In this document: piece by piece, positions 23,079 to 35,209 of the stretch | How positions within the stretch are numbered: position 1 is the stretch's first letter | How the letters are laid out: every line of letters starts with the position of its first letter | Assembly: GCA_017607445.1 (NCBI GenBank) | Contig: JAEVHH010000002.1 | Location: 248,001 to 312,000, forward strand | DNA: 64,000 bases | Source of the DNA: Histoplasma ohiense | Lineage: Eukaryota; Ascomycota; Eurotiomycetes; Onygenales; Ajellomycetaceae | Direction: 5' to 3' | Program-made: the position numbers and the translations under genes | Notes under the pieces: model-generated | Told to the model about the DNA's origin: nothing | Database searches by the model: none | The model's input: only the letters and a program-made list of their open reading frames with translations

Positions 23079-26000
23079 TGTACAAACTACTAACTCATCA
23101 AGTGTATGAGAAGAAGAATATTCAAGTGTTTGCTGCTAGCATAGCAGATATCAAAAAAGCATTAGAAAAGTTAGAACTCAAAGATTTCAAGAAACTGTAC
23201 AAGAAACTATCTGAATCATACAAAGACTTCACAGATGTGTTCAACAAGAAAGAAGCTGAAAAGCTTTCTTCTTATCAAGAACTCAGTATAAATCATATAA
23301 TTGAGCTCATTAAGAAAGATGATAAGAATCTGCAATTACTCTGAGATTCTCTCTACAGCATATCATATAATGAACTTTTTATTCTACAAAAAATGCTCAA
23401 TGAATTACTAGACAAAGACTTCATTTGTATTAGCAACTCATCCACTGCAGCATCTGTACTGTTTGCAAAGAAATCAGAAGAAGGTTTATGATTCTGTGTC
23501 AACTATTGAGAACTCAACAAGATTACACAGAAGAACTGATACTCTTTTTCACTCATCAATGAAACATTTGAATAGATAGAAAAAACAAAATGATTTACAA
23601 AGCTTAACATCTCTGCAGCCTTCTATAAGATAAGAATTAATGAAGGTGATGAATGACTAACCATTTTTTGTATATGTTACAGATTATACAAATGAACAGT
23701 GACTCTCTTTGAATTAGTGAATACTCTAAGTATGTTTCAGAAATACATTAACTGAGCTCTACAAGATCTGCTTGATGAGATCATCTCAGTGTATATGAAT
23801 GATATTCTGATCTTCATTGATGAATCACTCACTGAGCACTGCAAGCACATACAACAAGTGCTTGACCATCTACATAAAGCTGAACTGCAAATGAACATTG
23901 ACAAATGCAACTTTGAGATTAAGTCTACAATCTATCTAGAATTCATCATTGAAGCTGAAAAAGACATATGTATGGATTCTAAGAAGGTGGAAGCAATCCT
24001 CAACTGAAAGACATCAGTATCAGTAAAAGAGACTAGAAGCTTTCTAGAATTCATCAACTTCTACTGAAGATTCATCAAAGACTTCTCTGATATTGTACAA
24101 TCACTGATGAATCTGATCTGAAAAGACACTGTATTTCAATGAACTGACAAAGCAGATGCAGCATTCAAAAAGCTGAAATGTATATTCACAAACACTCTGA
24201 TACTGCAATCATTCAATCTGAATAAGCATACAATTCTTGAAACAGACATCTCAGATTATGTAATAGATGAGACACTGATGCAATATGATAATAAAAATAT
24301 TCTACAACTCTATATCTTCATTTTGAAAAAGATGTCACTCACTGAATGCAATTATAAGATCTACAACAAGAAGCTTCTAGCAATCATATAATATTTTGAA
24401 GAATGAAAGTCTGAACTTATGAGTGTTGAAAAGTTTGAGATTGTTATCAATCATAAGAATTTAGAGTACTTCACAATCACTCATAAGCTCACTGAAAGAC
24501 ATATGTATTGATCATTGTTTCTTAGCTGTTTTTCATTCACAATTTGTTATTGATCTGAAATAGAGAATATTCTTGCAGATGCTTTGTTCTGCTGAGAACA
24601 AGATATATCATCTGATAACTTGAATGACAGATGAAAACACTGAGAGCATCAGTTAATTGACTCTGCAATTATAGAAAGTTCTACACAATCAGATGAACCC
24701 CACATACATATCAATCAGTTTCAAGCTCAAGAACTCTCACTCAAAGAACAATGAAGACTAACAGCAGAAGTAGATAAATTCTGACAACAAATCACTGAAA
24801 CTGTACAAAGCAAAGCATCTCAATTTCTCACAGATGTATATTCAAAAACAGATATCTCAGTATATTCAATCAACAATGACAACTGCTTACACTTTCAAGA
24901 TAGACAATGAATCCTCAATTCAGAACTTCTACAAACACAGATCATGTAAGAAATTCATAACTCATTGATAATCAGACATTCAGAACATGAAATTATGTAC
25001 AACATCATCACTCAAGAATTCTACTGATCAGATATATCAAAAGACATACACTGATTCATACACAACTATAATTGCTGTGGCTCAGTGACAGTATAATGTG
25101 AACACTGAAAAGAGATGCTGAAGTCTCTATCTGTCTCTGATCAAATTTGATATAATATAGCTATTGATTTTGCAGTTTTCTTATCTGAGAGTGGAGATTC
25201 TACAAACATTTTAGTCATTGTTGACTGACTCAGCAAGAATGTAATACTACAGCTCTGTGATAAGATGAACACTGAAGTAGTTGCAGACATCTTTGTCATA
25301 AGCTCATTCTATCATATACACAATCTGTCTTCATTCATTGTATCAGATAAAAACAGTCAATTCATCAGTGCACTCTGAGTCTGTATATATCAATTACTAA
25401 GAATTGAATGAAAGTTATCAACAGTGTATCACTCAGAGACTGATGAAGCTATTGAGAGAATGATATAAATAATAAAGAATATTCTCTGTAAGTTCTGCAA
25501 TTATACACAAGACAACTGAAGCAATCTGCTGTCATATACTGAGATTGCAATTAATGATTGAGATTCTGCTACAACAGATGTAAGCTCATTTTTTCTTCTA
25601 TATAAATATAACTTAGAGATTCTGAACTTCTCTGAGACTTCTCAAGAAACTGTGTACATCCACAGTCTCATACAGACAGCAGAGAATATCATAAGTAAGC
25701 TGAAGAAAGTTCACAAATGAACAGAAGCTTCAATGATCAGCACTCAGTAAGATTATAAAAATCAAATGAACATCAGAAGAAGTTCTACAATTCAATATTA
25801 TATAGAAAACAAAGTCTGACTGAATCTCAAGAATATAAGAACAGACCACCCCTCACATACACTAGATTATCATCACATCAAGTATACAGTGAAGAAAGTG
25901 TTAGACACACACAATTATCAACTCAACACTCTGTCTGACATTCACAATGTCTTTCATACAAACCTGCTCCAACCTGCAGCTGAGGATTCATTCCCCTCAC

Positions 26001-26192
26001 AGAGAATCTCTGATTGACAGTCATCTGTCATTGTAGAAGAAGACAATAAACTCAAGTGAGAGATTGAAGCAATTCTTGATAATAGAATCAATCATCACTG
26101 CTGCAAATACCTTGTCAAATGAGTAGAATACAATCATTCAATCTGAGAATCTATATCTGTCTTGAAGAACATCACTGCTCTCAACATCTACA
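23079..26192 (+). pseudogene. B0 pol, main part (RT, RNase H, integrase, chromodomain)
   Basis: Continues the pol broken by B1. It gives KKEAEKLSSYQELSINHIIEL, RT (FCVNY*ELNKIT with CGA to TGA), a catalytic box read as YMNDILIF at about 23789-23815, RNase H (ETDISDYVID), integrase (a D near SLSSFIVSDKNSQF), and a chromodomain near 26050-26180 (EAILDNRINHHCCKYLVK). It stops at the C insertion. Bases 23795-24011 are identical to 52138-52354 in B2. Confidence 0.85.
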
Positions 26193-26338
26193 TGTGGTAA
26201 TTTCGGCTTATTATTCTTCCGTGGCGTACACCACCCTCTATTATTAAGGATGGTGTATGCTACTGCACTAGTTATTTTGTATAAGAAGAGCTGCAAAGCT
26301 TAGAAGCTTTGAACAGCTTAAGCAACCTTTGAACTACA
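26193..26338 (+). repeat. C 5' LTR
   Basis: 146 bp with TG...CA ends. It keeps CpGs near its outer edge (tttcggc, ccgtggcg) that read tttcagc and ccatggca in the 3' LTR. A TATA-like ttgtataagaag lies near its middle. The sequence after it (tctgatagtatg) is not a TGG-type primer-binding site. Confidence 0.92.
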
Positions 26339-26563
26339 TCTGATAGTATGTCTAAACTGAAGAAAGCATACACTTCTGAGGGTGTGATAATTCCACCTAT
26401 GATGTGAGTTGTAGTTATCATGTCAGTGTGGTCATCTCTATGCTCTAGAGCTTGATTGTATGAATGAGTGGTGAAGTTGAAATACTTTCAATTGCAAAAT
26501 TGATAGCAGATGACTCACTGTCATATGTGAGATGAGCTGAGAGTGTAAGAAGATGATGTAGAG

Positions 26564-28010
26564 ATGAACAATGATTCAAAGAACCACTCTACTTACAAGC
26601 TTAAGAAGAAGTCAGTCAGTTGTACAATCAAGAAGATACCAACAAGAAATCAACTACAAATGATATTCTTAAAACATAGAGAAAAGCATACAATCAATGA
26701 TAATCATCATGAACACCTTCAACCAACACTCATTCCTTGTATTCAAACTGAATGAAATGCAACTGATTTCTGAAGATCTATGAGAAGCAGTACATAGAGC
26801 AGCAGCTCTCACACTCAAGAACAACAAGCTTCTTGTCTGCAACACCTTGTTGAAGAAGATATTGACAATGCATAATCTTTACCAAACAGAGCTTGAGATG
26901 CAGAAGAAATGTCAGTGTGTGGAAGCTGTTCAGCAATGAGCAGTGAATGCTGTGAGCTTTGCAGATAGTCTTACAAATATCAGAAATAAGTGAGATGCTC
27001 AGATGACTGATCTGTACTGAGAACTGAAGTGCATATGTCTTGAGACTGAACATTCAGCAACACTTGAGATCTCACTGTGTAGCTTAATCAACTCTTCAAA
27101 CATCAACACCTCATCTAACAACCCTGACTCAGTGTACACAGCATGAATGATGTTCCCTGAGAATACATCAATCATCACAGAATATATCAAGCCAGGCGAT
27201 CTATCTAACCCACCATACTTTGATGATGAGTGTAAGAATGACACTGCTCTCAACTGGTTGGATCAGATGCATTCACACTATCACATGAAGCACAAGCTCA
27301 CAGAATGACAACCCACTGAATTACAGCAGATCTTGTGCACAGCATCTATTCTCAAGAAAAAAGCTAAATCTCTTTGAATGACAGCTGAGAAGTTGAACAT
27401 GAAAGTGTCTGACAAGTATGAGTTATCATGAAAGTGGGATGATTTTGCAAGATGGATCCTGCATAACTTTGAGGAACTAGATGTCAAAGACAAATGTTAC
27501 AAACACTTCATAGAATGCAAGCAAGAAGAAGACCTTGTATTGTACTACATTCATTTCAGCTTGTATTATCTTGCAATGAATCAAGAGCTTCTGACATCTT
27601 TCTGTCTACAAACCTTTGTACATAGCTTAGATATCAATCTATATACTGAGTGAAAGTGTCTTAACCCACAGCCACAGATGATGGAGGAAATATATGAAAC
27701 ACTACTCTCAAGAGAACAAATGAGCAAGCTGTGAAAGCAAGCAGTGGAGATGCAGATGAATGCAAGAAGATTCACATCTACATTCACTACTTTATCATCA
27801 AAACACTCAGATATGATGGATATTGATCTCAATGCTATTGTGAGAGCTCTGAACCCTCTCAAGAAGAATTCACCAGAGTGGATAGTCTGATGTCACAAAC
27901 ACAGAGTGTGCTTTCACTGCAGCTGACAGAATTATAATGCAAGGGATTGCTGTAATCATCTCCAAGAGAAGAAGTCAAAAAACTAGAGAGATCAGCAGAA
28001 TCAGAGATGC
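26564..28010 (+). pseudogene. C gag
   Basis: The frame opens near 26564 (MNNDSKNHSTYK). The capsid-like section includes ITEYIKPGDLSNPPYFDD and ALNWLDQMHSHYHMKHKL (about 27170-27300), then LHNFEELDVKDKCYKHF. It ends with a zinc knuckle at about 27905-27950 reading CFHCSRQNYNARDC when the TGA is taken as Arg. The His of CX2CX4HX4C is now Tyr (cat to tat). Many TGA codons are present, so no functional Gag is expected. Confidence 0.75.
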
Positions 28011-31000
28011 TTGTTGATTAACTATTAAAGATCTCTGAAGTAGATGAATTGTCTGTGTTAGATGACTCTCTGAATTCTATGAGAGCTAAACAGAAGAGAG
28101 ATGAGAGAGTGAGTGCAGAAGAGAAAGCAGATAAACATCTGAACACTATAGAACTGAATACACTGATATATAGAGAATATCTGAGATAGAAAAGAGAAGT
28201 GACAGTGAAGATGTTATTGAACACAGATGCTTCAACAAAGTACATTGATGATTATATACTAAAATAATTGTCTGATGTATGATGGATGAAGGAATCTAAA
28301 TGAGTAAAGCTTTCAAACAATTGTTATCTTATCTTATCTGTGAGAGTAAAGATGCTCTTGCACTTCAAGAGATGGTCTTACTGCATCTGAGTGTGTGTAC
28401 TTCTGAATGTAGAATACAATCTGATCTTGAGGCTTGATTGATTTCAGAAGTATGATCCCTGAATCCATTGATGTACATATCATATACAGTTGACAGATTG
28501 TAAGAACCAAATTCATATGATCTTACTCATGAATATAAAGTGCAGATTCCACACACCAGAGATGAAAGGCTTGAATCTCATCATTCAATATCAAGTGAAA
28601 TGAGCACTGTGTAAACCTTCAACTCAGAGTATTCTATACATCATAAAAGAATCTGAGACAAAAGAACTGCTGCTTATGAAAGATTTGAAAAATGAAATGT
28701 GTATGAAGACACTGTTTGAAAAGCATAAGAAGATCTTCTGAATGGATCTCTCATCTTCTCTGCCATCTGAAAGAGAATTTGTTCACAAGATTGATACAGA
28801 GGATGCAAAGTCAATAAATCACAACATATATCCTCTATCACAAATACATCTCAAGAAATTACAGCAGCAGATAGAGGAGTTGTTGAAGAGGGGTCTCATA
28901 CAATCATTCTTCAGTGCATAGAGCTTCTCAGTCCTATTTGCTAAGAAGTCAAATGGAGAATGATGTATGTGCATCAACTATCAGACACTCAATAAGCTCA
29001 CTGTAAAGAATGAATATCTGCTACTGTGAATCCAACAACAACTAGATACAGTAGAAAATGCCTGATACTTGACAAAGATTGACCTACTCACAGAATACTG
29101 ACAGATTCACATAGATAAACTATCAGTGTTCAAAACAGTATTTAACACACAATGAGAAAAGTTTGAATTTCTTGCAATGTCTATAAAGCTTACAAACACC
29201 TCTGCAATCTTTCAGATGATAATGAATACAATTCTTGCAAAACAGAATAGCTGATTGTGTCTTGTATATCTTGATGATATCTTAATCTTTTCAAACTCAT
29301 ACAAAGAGCATCTACAACATGTGGATCAGATGCTCACAACTCTGGCAGAGCACAAGCTCTATGTCAAACCATCAAAATATATGTTTGATACAAAGAAGTT
29401 GGAGTTCATGGGACATCTCATGGAAGAGAGCTGCATACACTCAATCCCTGAAAAACTAGAAGTTATCACAAAATAGTCAAGATCTAGAAACATACACCAC
29501 ATACATCAATTTTTAGAACTGACATTCTATTACAGAAGATTTGTAAAGAATTTTGCATGAATTACTACTCTGTTGTCAGATTTTCTTAAAGAGACAGATG
29601 CTGAGCTTTGTAAAAAGAAATTTCATTCAATCATCTGAAACATCTTTTGCAAAGAGGCTTTTCTTGAGCTTAGAGAATGTATGACAACATCTTCAGTACT
29701 TGTTCAACTGAATTGTACAAAGCCCTTCACAATTGAAACTGATGCATCAGAATGAGCCATTGAATGCTCTCTCTTACAAGTGAGAGAGGATAATAAATTA
29801 CATTCAGTAATGTATGATGGCTGAAAGCTGTCAGATGCAGAGCTTAACTATTCTGTGCATGAGAAGAAACTTCTAGCAATCAAACACACACTAAATCTGT
29901 GGGATTGATATATCAACAATGAGCATACAACAATAGTGATCATCAACCACAAAAGCCTCATTTATTTGCAAACAACAATCAAACCCTTCAAACAGCTAGC
30001 ATGATGAATATCAGAGTTTCAGACATATGATCTTCAAATCAAATACAGAAAGAGAGTGAATGCTATTGTGTCAGATATCATAAGTTGTAGATCTGACTTC
30101 ATGAAAGAAGGTCTGATGAACACAGCACAGAGAGAATTCATACTGACAGCACTGAGAAGTTGTGATGAAGCAGAGTGATTGAAAGTCATGATCATCTGCT
30201 TGAAGAATGAGAGTGTATCAGCCAATAAATGTCTGATGAAGGTAATAGAAGAGATGCTTTCAAAATTCAAACTTGTGAAGTTAGAGAAGAATGTTGTGCT
30301 TTACTGTGACCTCAGTTATGCAGAGACACTGTATCTTGAGTCTCAGTTTTGATGAGATCTGATAAGTTGTATGCACAAGAAGTTCAGCCACTTAGAGAGT
30401 CCAGAACTTATAGATGTTCTGAAAGATCAAGCATACTGATCAAGCATGAAAGAAGATATTCAGACATATACACAGAAGTGTCTGAACTGTCAAGTCTCAA
30501 AGAACACAAGACAAGAATTGAAGTGTGAGAGAGCACAACATCAGATAGAAGATATGATTAAATCATTTGAATGTTGAGGGATAGATCTCATAGAGGTATT
30601 GCCATGAATATCAAATGAGAACTGCTGAATAATAACAGCAATTGATTACACCACAGAGTGACCAATCACATGAGTAGTGTCAGAGATGATGAAGAAGATC
30701 ATTGCTAAATTCCTACACAATGATATCTACATCAATTATGATATGCTCTGTGAGATATTGACAGATAATAGTGCAAACCTTGTAGAAGAAGCTGTGAGGC
30801 ACTTTGTCAAACAGTTGCAGACAAAGTATTGCATGATGACATTCTATCATTCTTGTACAAATGAAAAAGTTGAACACTTAAATGAAATACTAGACAGCAT
30901 ACTGATGAAATATCTAGTGGGGAAGTTCATGAGATTATGGAATGAATATCTGAGACAGACATTATTTGCAATGTGAGTTTGTCAGCATGCAGTCTCAAAG

Positions 31001-31900
31001 TGCTCACTGTTCTATCTGCTCTATGAGATGCATCCGCATATTCTGAGGGATATGCAGAAGCAGATAGAGAAGGAGATAGCAGTTGTGAATGTGAAATCAA
31101 GAGTGAGAGAAGTTAGTCACATCTGAGCAAAAGCAAACAAATTACTGCTCAATCATATCATACAATTGAAAAGAATATGAGACTCACTAGTGAAAGAAAT
31201 GAGTCTTGCTGTGAGCACTTGAATTCTTGTACAAAATGAAGAATCTGAGAAGTTTCAATCAAAGTGGTTTGAGCTGTACAAAATTCTCAAATCACACTCT
31301 CTTGAAATGTATGCTTTGAAAGAATCAGAGGGATGAGTTCTACACAATCTTATAAATGACTCTTGTCTTGTAGAGATGAAGATGGAGGATTTCAATGAGC
31401 TGTAGTCATCTACAGCACTATCATCAGTGTTGAAGAAAAGAGAGCTTATGATAGAAAAGCTCAGAGAAGTTAGAAAAATCATTGATGCTTATGAATCAGA
31501 TGATATCACTTACTCAGACCTCTTGACAATAATCAAAAAAGAATGGAAGGAAATGGAAAAGATGAGCATACAGCACACTCTGATAAGTGATGAGACTGTT
31601 GCTGATCATATGATATTGTGATATAGACAGCAGATGCAATGTGGTCAGAGATGAACTTGAGACAGCTGATCAGTATGTGAATTGAGTTGCAAAAAACAAA
31701 GAGATTCAGAAGAGGATTTGACTGTCTATACTAGCTCAATTATGAAGATCTCAGAGAATGAACTATCAGAAATGTCAGTGAATGCATTGAATCAAGCTAA
31801 TTCAGCATCTGAGAACACTCAGAGATTGGGTGAGATTAGTTTCAATGAATCATTCACTGTAGTTGTCTGAGCTTGCAAAGGGGGGGCAGTATAATATGTG
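28011..31900 (+). pseudogene. C pol (PR-RT-RH-IN)
   Basis: The protease segment NTDASTKYID (about 28219-28250) looks like a DTGAS site with two G-to-A hits. RT runs about 28740-29470, with VYLDDILIFSNS intact at 29261-29295. RNase H has TIETDASE near 29730. The integrase zinc domain (FSHL ... CLNCQ) ends near 30490, and DDE residues are seen in GIDLIEVLP (about 30580), LTDNSANL (about 30760) and NEKVEHLNEIL (about 30865). A GPY/F-like module follows (SKWFELYKILKSHSLEMYAL, about 31260-31320). No chromodomain was found. The frame ends near a G7 run at 31880. Confidence 0.85.
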
Positions 31901-32175
31901 GAGGTAGAAGACTCTCATTGAAAAATATGAGATCTGTCATATCTAGTTGTCAAGTGTAGAGCTGGTAAAAGATTGTGTAAGATTAATGACTAGAAGAGAA
32001 AGGGAAAAAAGAAAGTCAGAAAAATGATCTATTCACATGTGGCTCTAATGACTGCCACAGAGGCTTTGCCCAACTTCTAAAAACAGGAAAATTCAAGCAC
32101 AAAGGAAAAGACACACATCAATGAAACATCCAAATCAATATTTCTAAAAACTACTTGTATGCAACAAAAGGAAAA
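31901..32175. other. Spacer between C pol and the antisense frame
   Basis: The sequence lies between the end of pol and the TAG of the antisense frame at 32176. It includes a CCACAGAGGC segment near 32055 that is less decayed than its surroundings. No coding sequence is recognised. Transcripts from both strands would end about here. Confidence 0.4.
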
Positions 32176-32847
32176 CTAAAAATCAGCCTGCATCAAGAAC
32201 TTCAGAATCTCAAGACATGTGTGTAGAAGTGCAGTGCACATCTTCATCTCACACAGAGCCTGACAAACTGATTCAATATCTTCAATAGAGAGATTTGCAG
32301 AAAGCTCAACAAAACAATGAGTATGTATACACAGAGAAAAATCAATCAGAAGAGAGAAGAATAAGAAAGAAGTGAGCAGAGCAGTTGAGTGAACATCTGA
32401 GCTTCTACAAGAATGAGTGACAGACACTCATTCAATGAAAGTCAGAGAAAGAGAAGAAAGAGAGAGAGCAGAATTGAGAGTGAAGAAAAATGAATGAGTT
32501 GCAAAAGAATCTGAGAGAAGAGCAGAGATAGACATACATAAGATGACATTAAAAGTAACTGTAGAACATTAACAGTCATTACAATGAGAAGAAAGAAATG
32601 TATACTTACTGAAGAAACAGAAACTCCTCTTGAAGCTTCAGAGACAGTTGCAGCAGAGATGAGAGCAGTCAACAGAACAGTCATATACAGAAGACAGAAC
32701 ACAAAATTGAAATGATTTTTTGTCCCTCACACAATCAGCACAAGAAACAGATGTATACTCACTGTGGGTATAAAAAAACATCACATTGCTGTTTGAACTA
32801 CCTTGAACATGTATCTCCTTTCTATGAATGACCAAGTCAGAAGTCAT
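32176..32847 (-). pseudogene. C antisense cysteine-rich spliced gene, 3' exons
   Basis: On the minus strand a frame opens at 32847 (MTSDLVIHRKEIHVQ). It encodes CADC, then nine residues and C, then CCNC, then eight residues and C, and ends FFS directly at a GTAAGT donor. The intron is 32609-32559 (51 nt, acceptor CTACAG, branch-like GTTAAT). The next exon continues in frame through NVILCMSISALLSDSF to a TAG at 32176. Only two TGA codons interrupt this ~210-codon stretch, both at plausible Arg positions. Upstream exons are probable (see 33194-33610). The layout matches family A: opposite to pol, between pol and 3' LTR, cysteine module right before an intron. Function is unknown; zinc binding is inferred from the CX2C pairs. 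Confidence 0.6.
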
Positions 32848-33193
32848 TCATCAACAAAGGAGACAAAGACACTCATCTGATAAGCTGAAAGCACACAAAG
32901 ACAGAGAGATGATGCAGAAGTTGATATAAATGAATATGATGTGAGAATCTTCATCTGTCATAATCTCAATGATGCAGAGACTCTGTACAATTTCATCTAT
33001 GAAAGTTAGAATAAAAATTGTAGAAAAGAGATAAGAAGGGGTATAATATACACTCAGTACAATCAGTATGAACAACAGCAGAATTCAGAGAGTGCATAAG
33101 ATTGCTAAAAATCTTATACTTGCTTCAAGCAAGAGATGTGACAGATGAATAACTGACAAATCAGATTGTGTTGTACAGTACTTGTGTGTGAAA

Positions 33194-33610
33194 TCATGTT
33201 TTGATGAAGACAGTGGAAGCAGAAGGGGAGTGTGGAGGATAAAGAGAAGAATCACAGAAGATATACAGAGCCTCTTGAAAATTGAGTGAGAGAGAGAAAT
33301 CAGTGTGAAAGAAAAGAGAGAGATTGACAGAGGCAAGAGAGGAGAAATCAGTGAGAGCAGAGAAGACAGCAGCAGAGAATAACACAGAGACATCTGTCAT
33401 CACAGCATCTTCACAAATGCTATCACTGCTGTCTACACTCTCATCAACTGCTTCACTGACATTGTCATCATCACACTCTGCCCCCACAACATCAGCAGAG
33501 GTGATCTCCTCAACAGAAGTGAGATCACACACAGAAGAAGCATCAGAAAAGAAGATGAAACAATCACAAACAAGATATATACTCTGACAATGAGAGATAG
33601 AAGCTAACAA
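33194..33610 (-). other. Possible upstream acidic exon of the C antisense gene
   Basis: A 138-codon open minus-strand stretch, acidic in the middle (GAECDDDNVSEAVDESVDSS). It is preceded by CTAACTGTTGTTAG, which could be an intron end. It continues past one TGA (at an Arg-type codon) toward SKYKIF. An alternative plus-strand frame (33324-33587, Ser/Thr/Glu-rich) covers the same bases, so the coding strand is not certain. A candidate first exon starts at the ATG at 33978 and ends at GTAAGATG near 33935. Confidence 0.35.
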
Positions 33611-34025
33611 CAGTTAGCAACTGTGAAAGTCATCAATTCACAGCCAGATTAGCTTTTGACAAGATTTGATCAACAAGAACTTATCAATAGATCATATAAT
33701 GCAATCAGAACAGTGAGAGATGCAGTGATCAGAGGTCATATCACAGAATAGAGAAGAGCTAGACATTCAATAGAAGGGGATAGATGCATAGAATGATTGA
33801 AGCAAGACAGAGAAGATTGAATGAAAGAGATATGAGAGAATGAATGAAAGAGAATAGTTGTGAACATGATGTTGTTAGTGATGAGCCAGTGTTGTTGTGA
33901 TAGAGACTCTTGTGCACATGAAGCAAGCATCTTACCTATTGCAGAATAGTGCATCACAAAAGTGGGTGCACACAGCATAACACTATTTCCATCACAAGAA
34001 TGTAGATGGATTTGATAGGGGAGGA
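33611..34025. other. C 3' terminal region before the LTR
   Basis: About 400 bp, CpG-poor. It contains a possible minus-strand first exon (ATG at 33978, MLCAPTFVMHYSAI, then GGTAAGATG). It ends with the polypurine tract gataggggagga that primes plus-strand DNA synthesis in such elements. Confidence 0.45.
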
Positions 34026-34171
34026 TGTGGTAATTTCAGCTTATTATTCTTCCATGGCATACACCACCCTCTATTATTAAGAATGGTGTATGCTACTGCA
34101 CTAGTTATTTTGTATAAGAAGAGCTGCAAAGCTTAGAAGCTTTGAACAGCTTAAACAACTTTTGAACTACA
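34026..34171 (+). repeat. C 3' LTR
   Basis: 146 bp, starting directly after the polypurine tract and ending gaactaca before the TSD taca. It is nearly identical to the 5' LTR apart from transitions at former CpGs. Confidence 0.92.
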
Positions 34172-34206
34172 TACAAATTCTCACTCATCTCAGTAGAGAA
34201 GGATAA

Positions 34207-34510
34207 TGTGACAGATTAGTATCTGTTAGTAATTAACTTATACAATCAACTTCTCTTCTGCATTCATTTGTTTCTGACTGTTGTGATCTCATGTAATTCT
34301 CAATGTTCTTTCATTTCATGCTCTGCACTTATATAGTTTCTAACAATTCTTCTGTGTAGCTTTTAACATTCTTCTGCTCTGTGCTCTGTGTTCATATAGT
34401 CTCTAATGATTCTTTCATATAGCTTTCAATGATTCCTCCATCTCACACTCCATACTTGTGTAGTTTCTAACAATTCTTATGTGTATCTTTTAATATTCTT
34501 CCACTCTGCA
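34207..34510 (+). repeat. B0 3' LTR, left part (split by LINE D)
   Basis: It begins tgtgacagattag after the polypurine sequence and is cut at cttccactctgca by D, resuming at 56635. Together the two parts measure 470 bp, 64 bp less than other family-B LTRs. The missing length equals one internal tandem unit. Confidence 0.88.
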
Positions 34511-34522
34511 GATCAAATGAGA

Positions 34523-35057
34523 AGTAGAAAGCAAAACTCAGCAATTGATGCAGTTCTCTCTCTCTGTAGTTCATGATATTCAACTTGCAAAGAATGAAAA
34601 AATGGTTACAACTGCAATGTTTATTGATATAAAAGATGCATTTGATTGTGTTTCACTTTCTCAAATGATCAAAACTTTGATAGAACTGAGAATGCCAAAG
34701 TCTCTCATTAAATGAGTTATCTGTTTCATGTCAAAAAGAACTATCCAGTTGCTTTTTGATGGAATGAGACAAGATATAACAGATATTGAGATAGGAGTTC
34801 CTCAGGGTTCCCCAGTTTCACCCATTTTATTTGCTATATTTATCAAGTTTCTATTTATTGATAGACAAATGGCAATTATGGTGAGAACTCCAAGCTATGT
34901 GGATGATTTGAGTTTAGTTGTAAGCTCAGAATCAATTGTAAATAACTGCAATTTGATTGAGCAAGCAGCAACTGAAATGATTGAAAAAGCAAAATCAAAA
35001 AATATTATATTTGATATGGATAAAACTGAGTTAATTCACTTCTATCCAAACTTCAGA
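34523..35057 (+). pseudogene. D reverse transcriptase, N-terminal remnant
   Basis: It reads KTQQLMQFSLSVVHDIQLAK, AMFIDIKDAFDCVS (motif A Asp), GVPQGSPVSPILFAIFI (motif B) and SYVDDLSLVVSS (motif C, catalytic YVDD intact, about 34894-34930), then MDKTELIHFYPNF. At least one TGA interrupts it, near 34711. It breaks off at the E insertion and resumes at 41758. The order and motifs are those of a non-LTR RT. Confidence 0.9.
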
Positions 35058-35209
35058 CACATCCTTACAACTACTCATGAATGTAGAGGTACATTTGAAT
35101 TTTTCTATTTTCTAACTGTTTTTTGTATATTTTTTTTAACCCTTCAATCTGTTCAACATCATTGCACACCCTCTGTGATTACTCTATGTGTGTGTACTGC
35201 ACAGATTGA

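Larger units (their letters stand above)
26193..34171 (+). mobile_element. C: Ty3/gypsy element with short LTRs and a 3' antisense gene
   Basis: 146-bp LTRs at 26193-26338 and 34026-34171 (tgtggtaatttc ... gaactaca). The 4-bp TSD taca lies at 26189-26192 and 34172-34175, and a polypurine tract (gataggggagga) lies just before the 3' LTR. It is inserted near the pol end of B0. Order: LTR, gag, pol (PR-RT-RH-IN), a ~2.1-kb extra region with an antisense cysteine-rich frame, LTR. The extra region is unusual for a simple gag-pol element. Confidence 0.93.

Noticed and set aside
33324..33587. Ser/Thr/Glu-rich plus-strand frame in element C as an envelope-like or accessory gene
   Set aside because: No signal peptide or membrane segment, low complexity, and the minus strand gives an equally open frame connected to a spliced cysteine-rich exon. 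Left as an alternative only.
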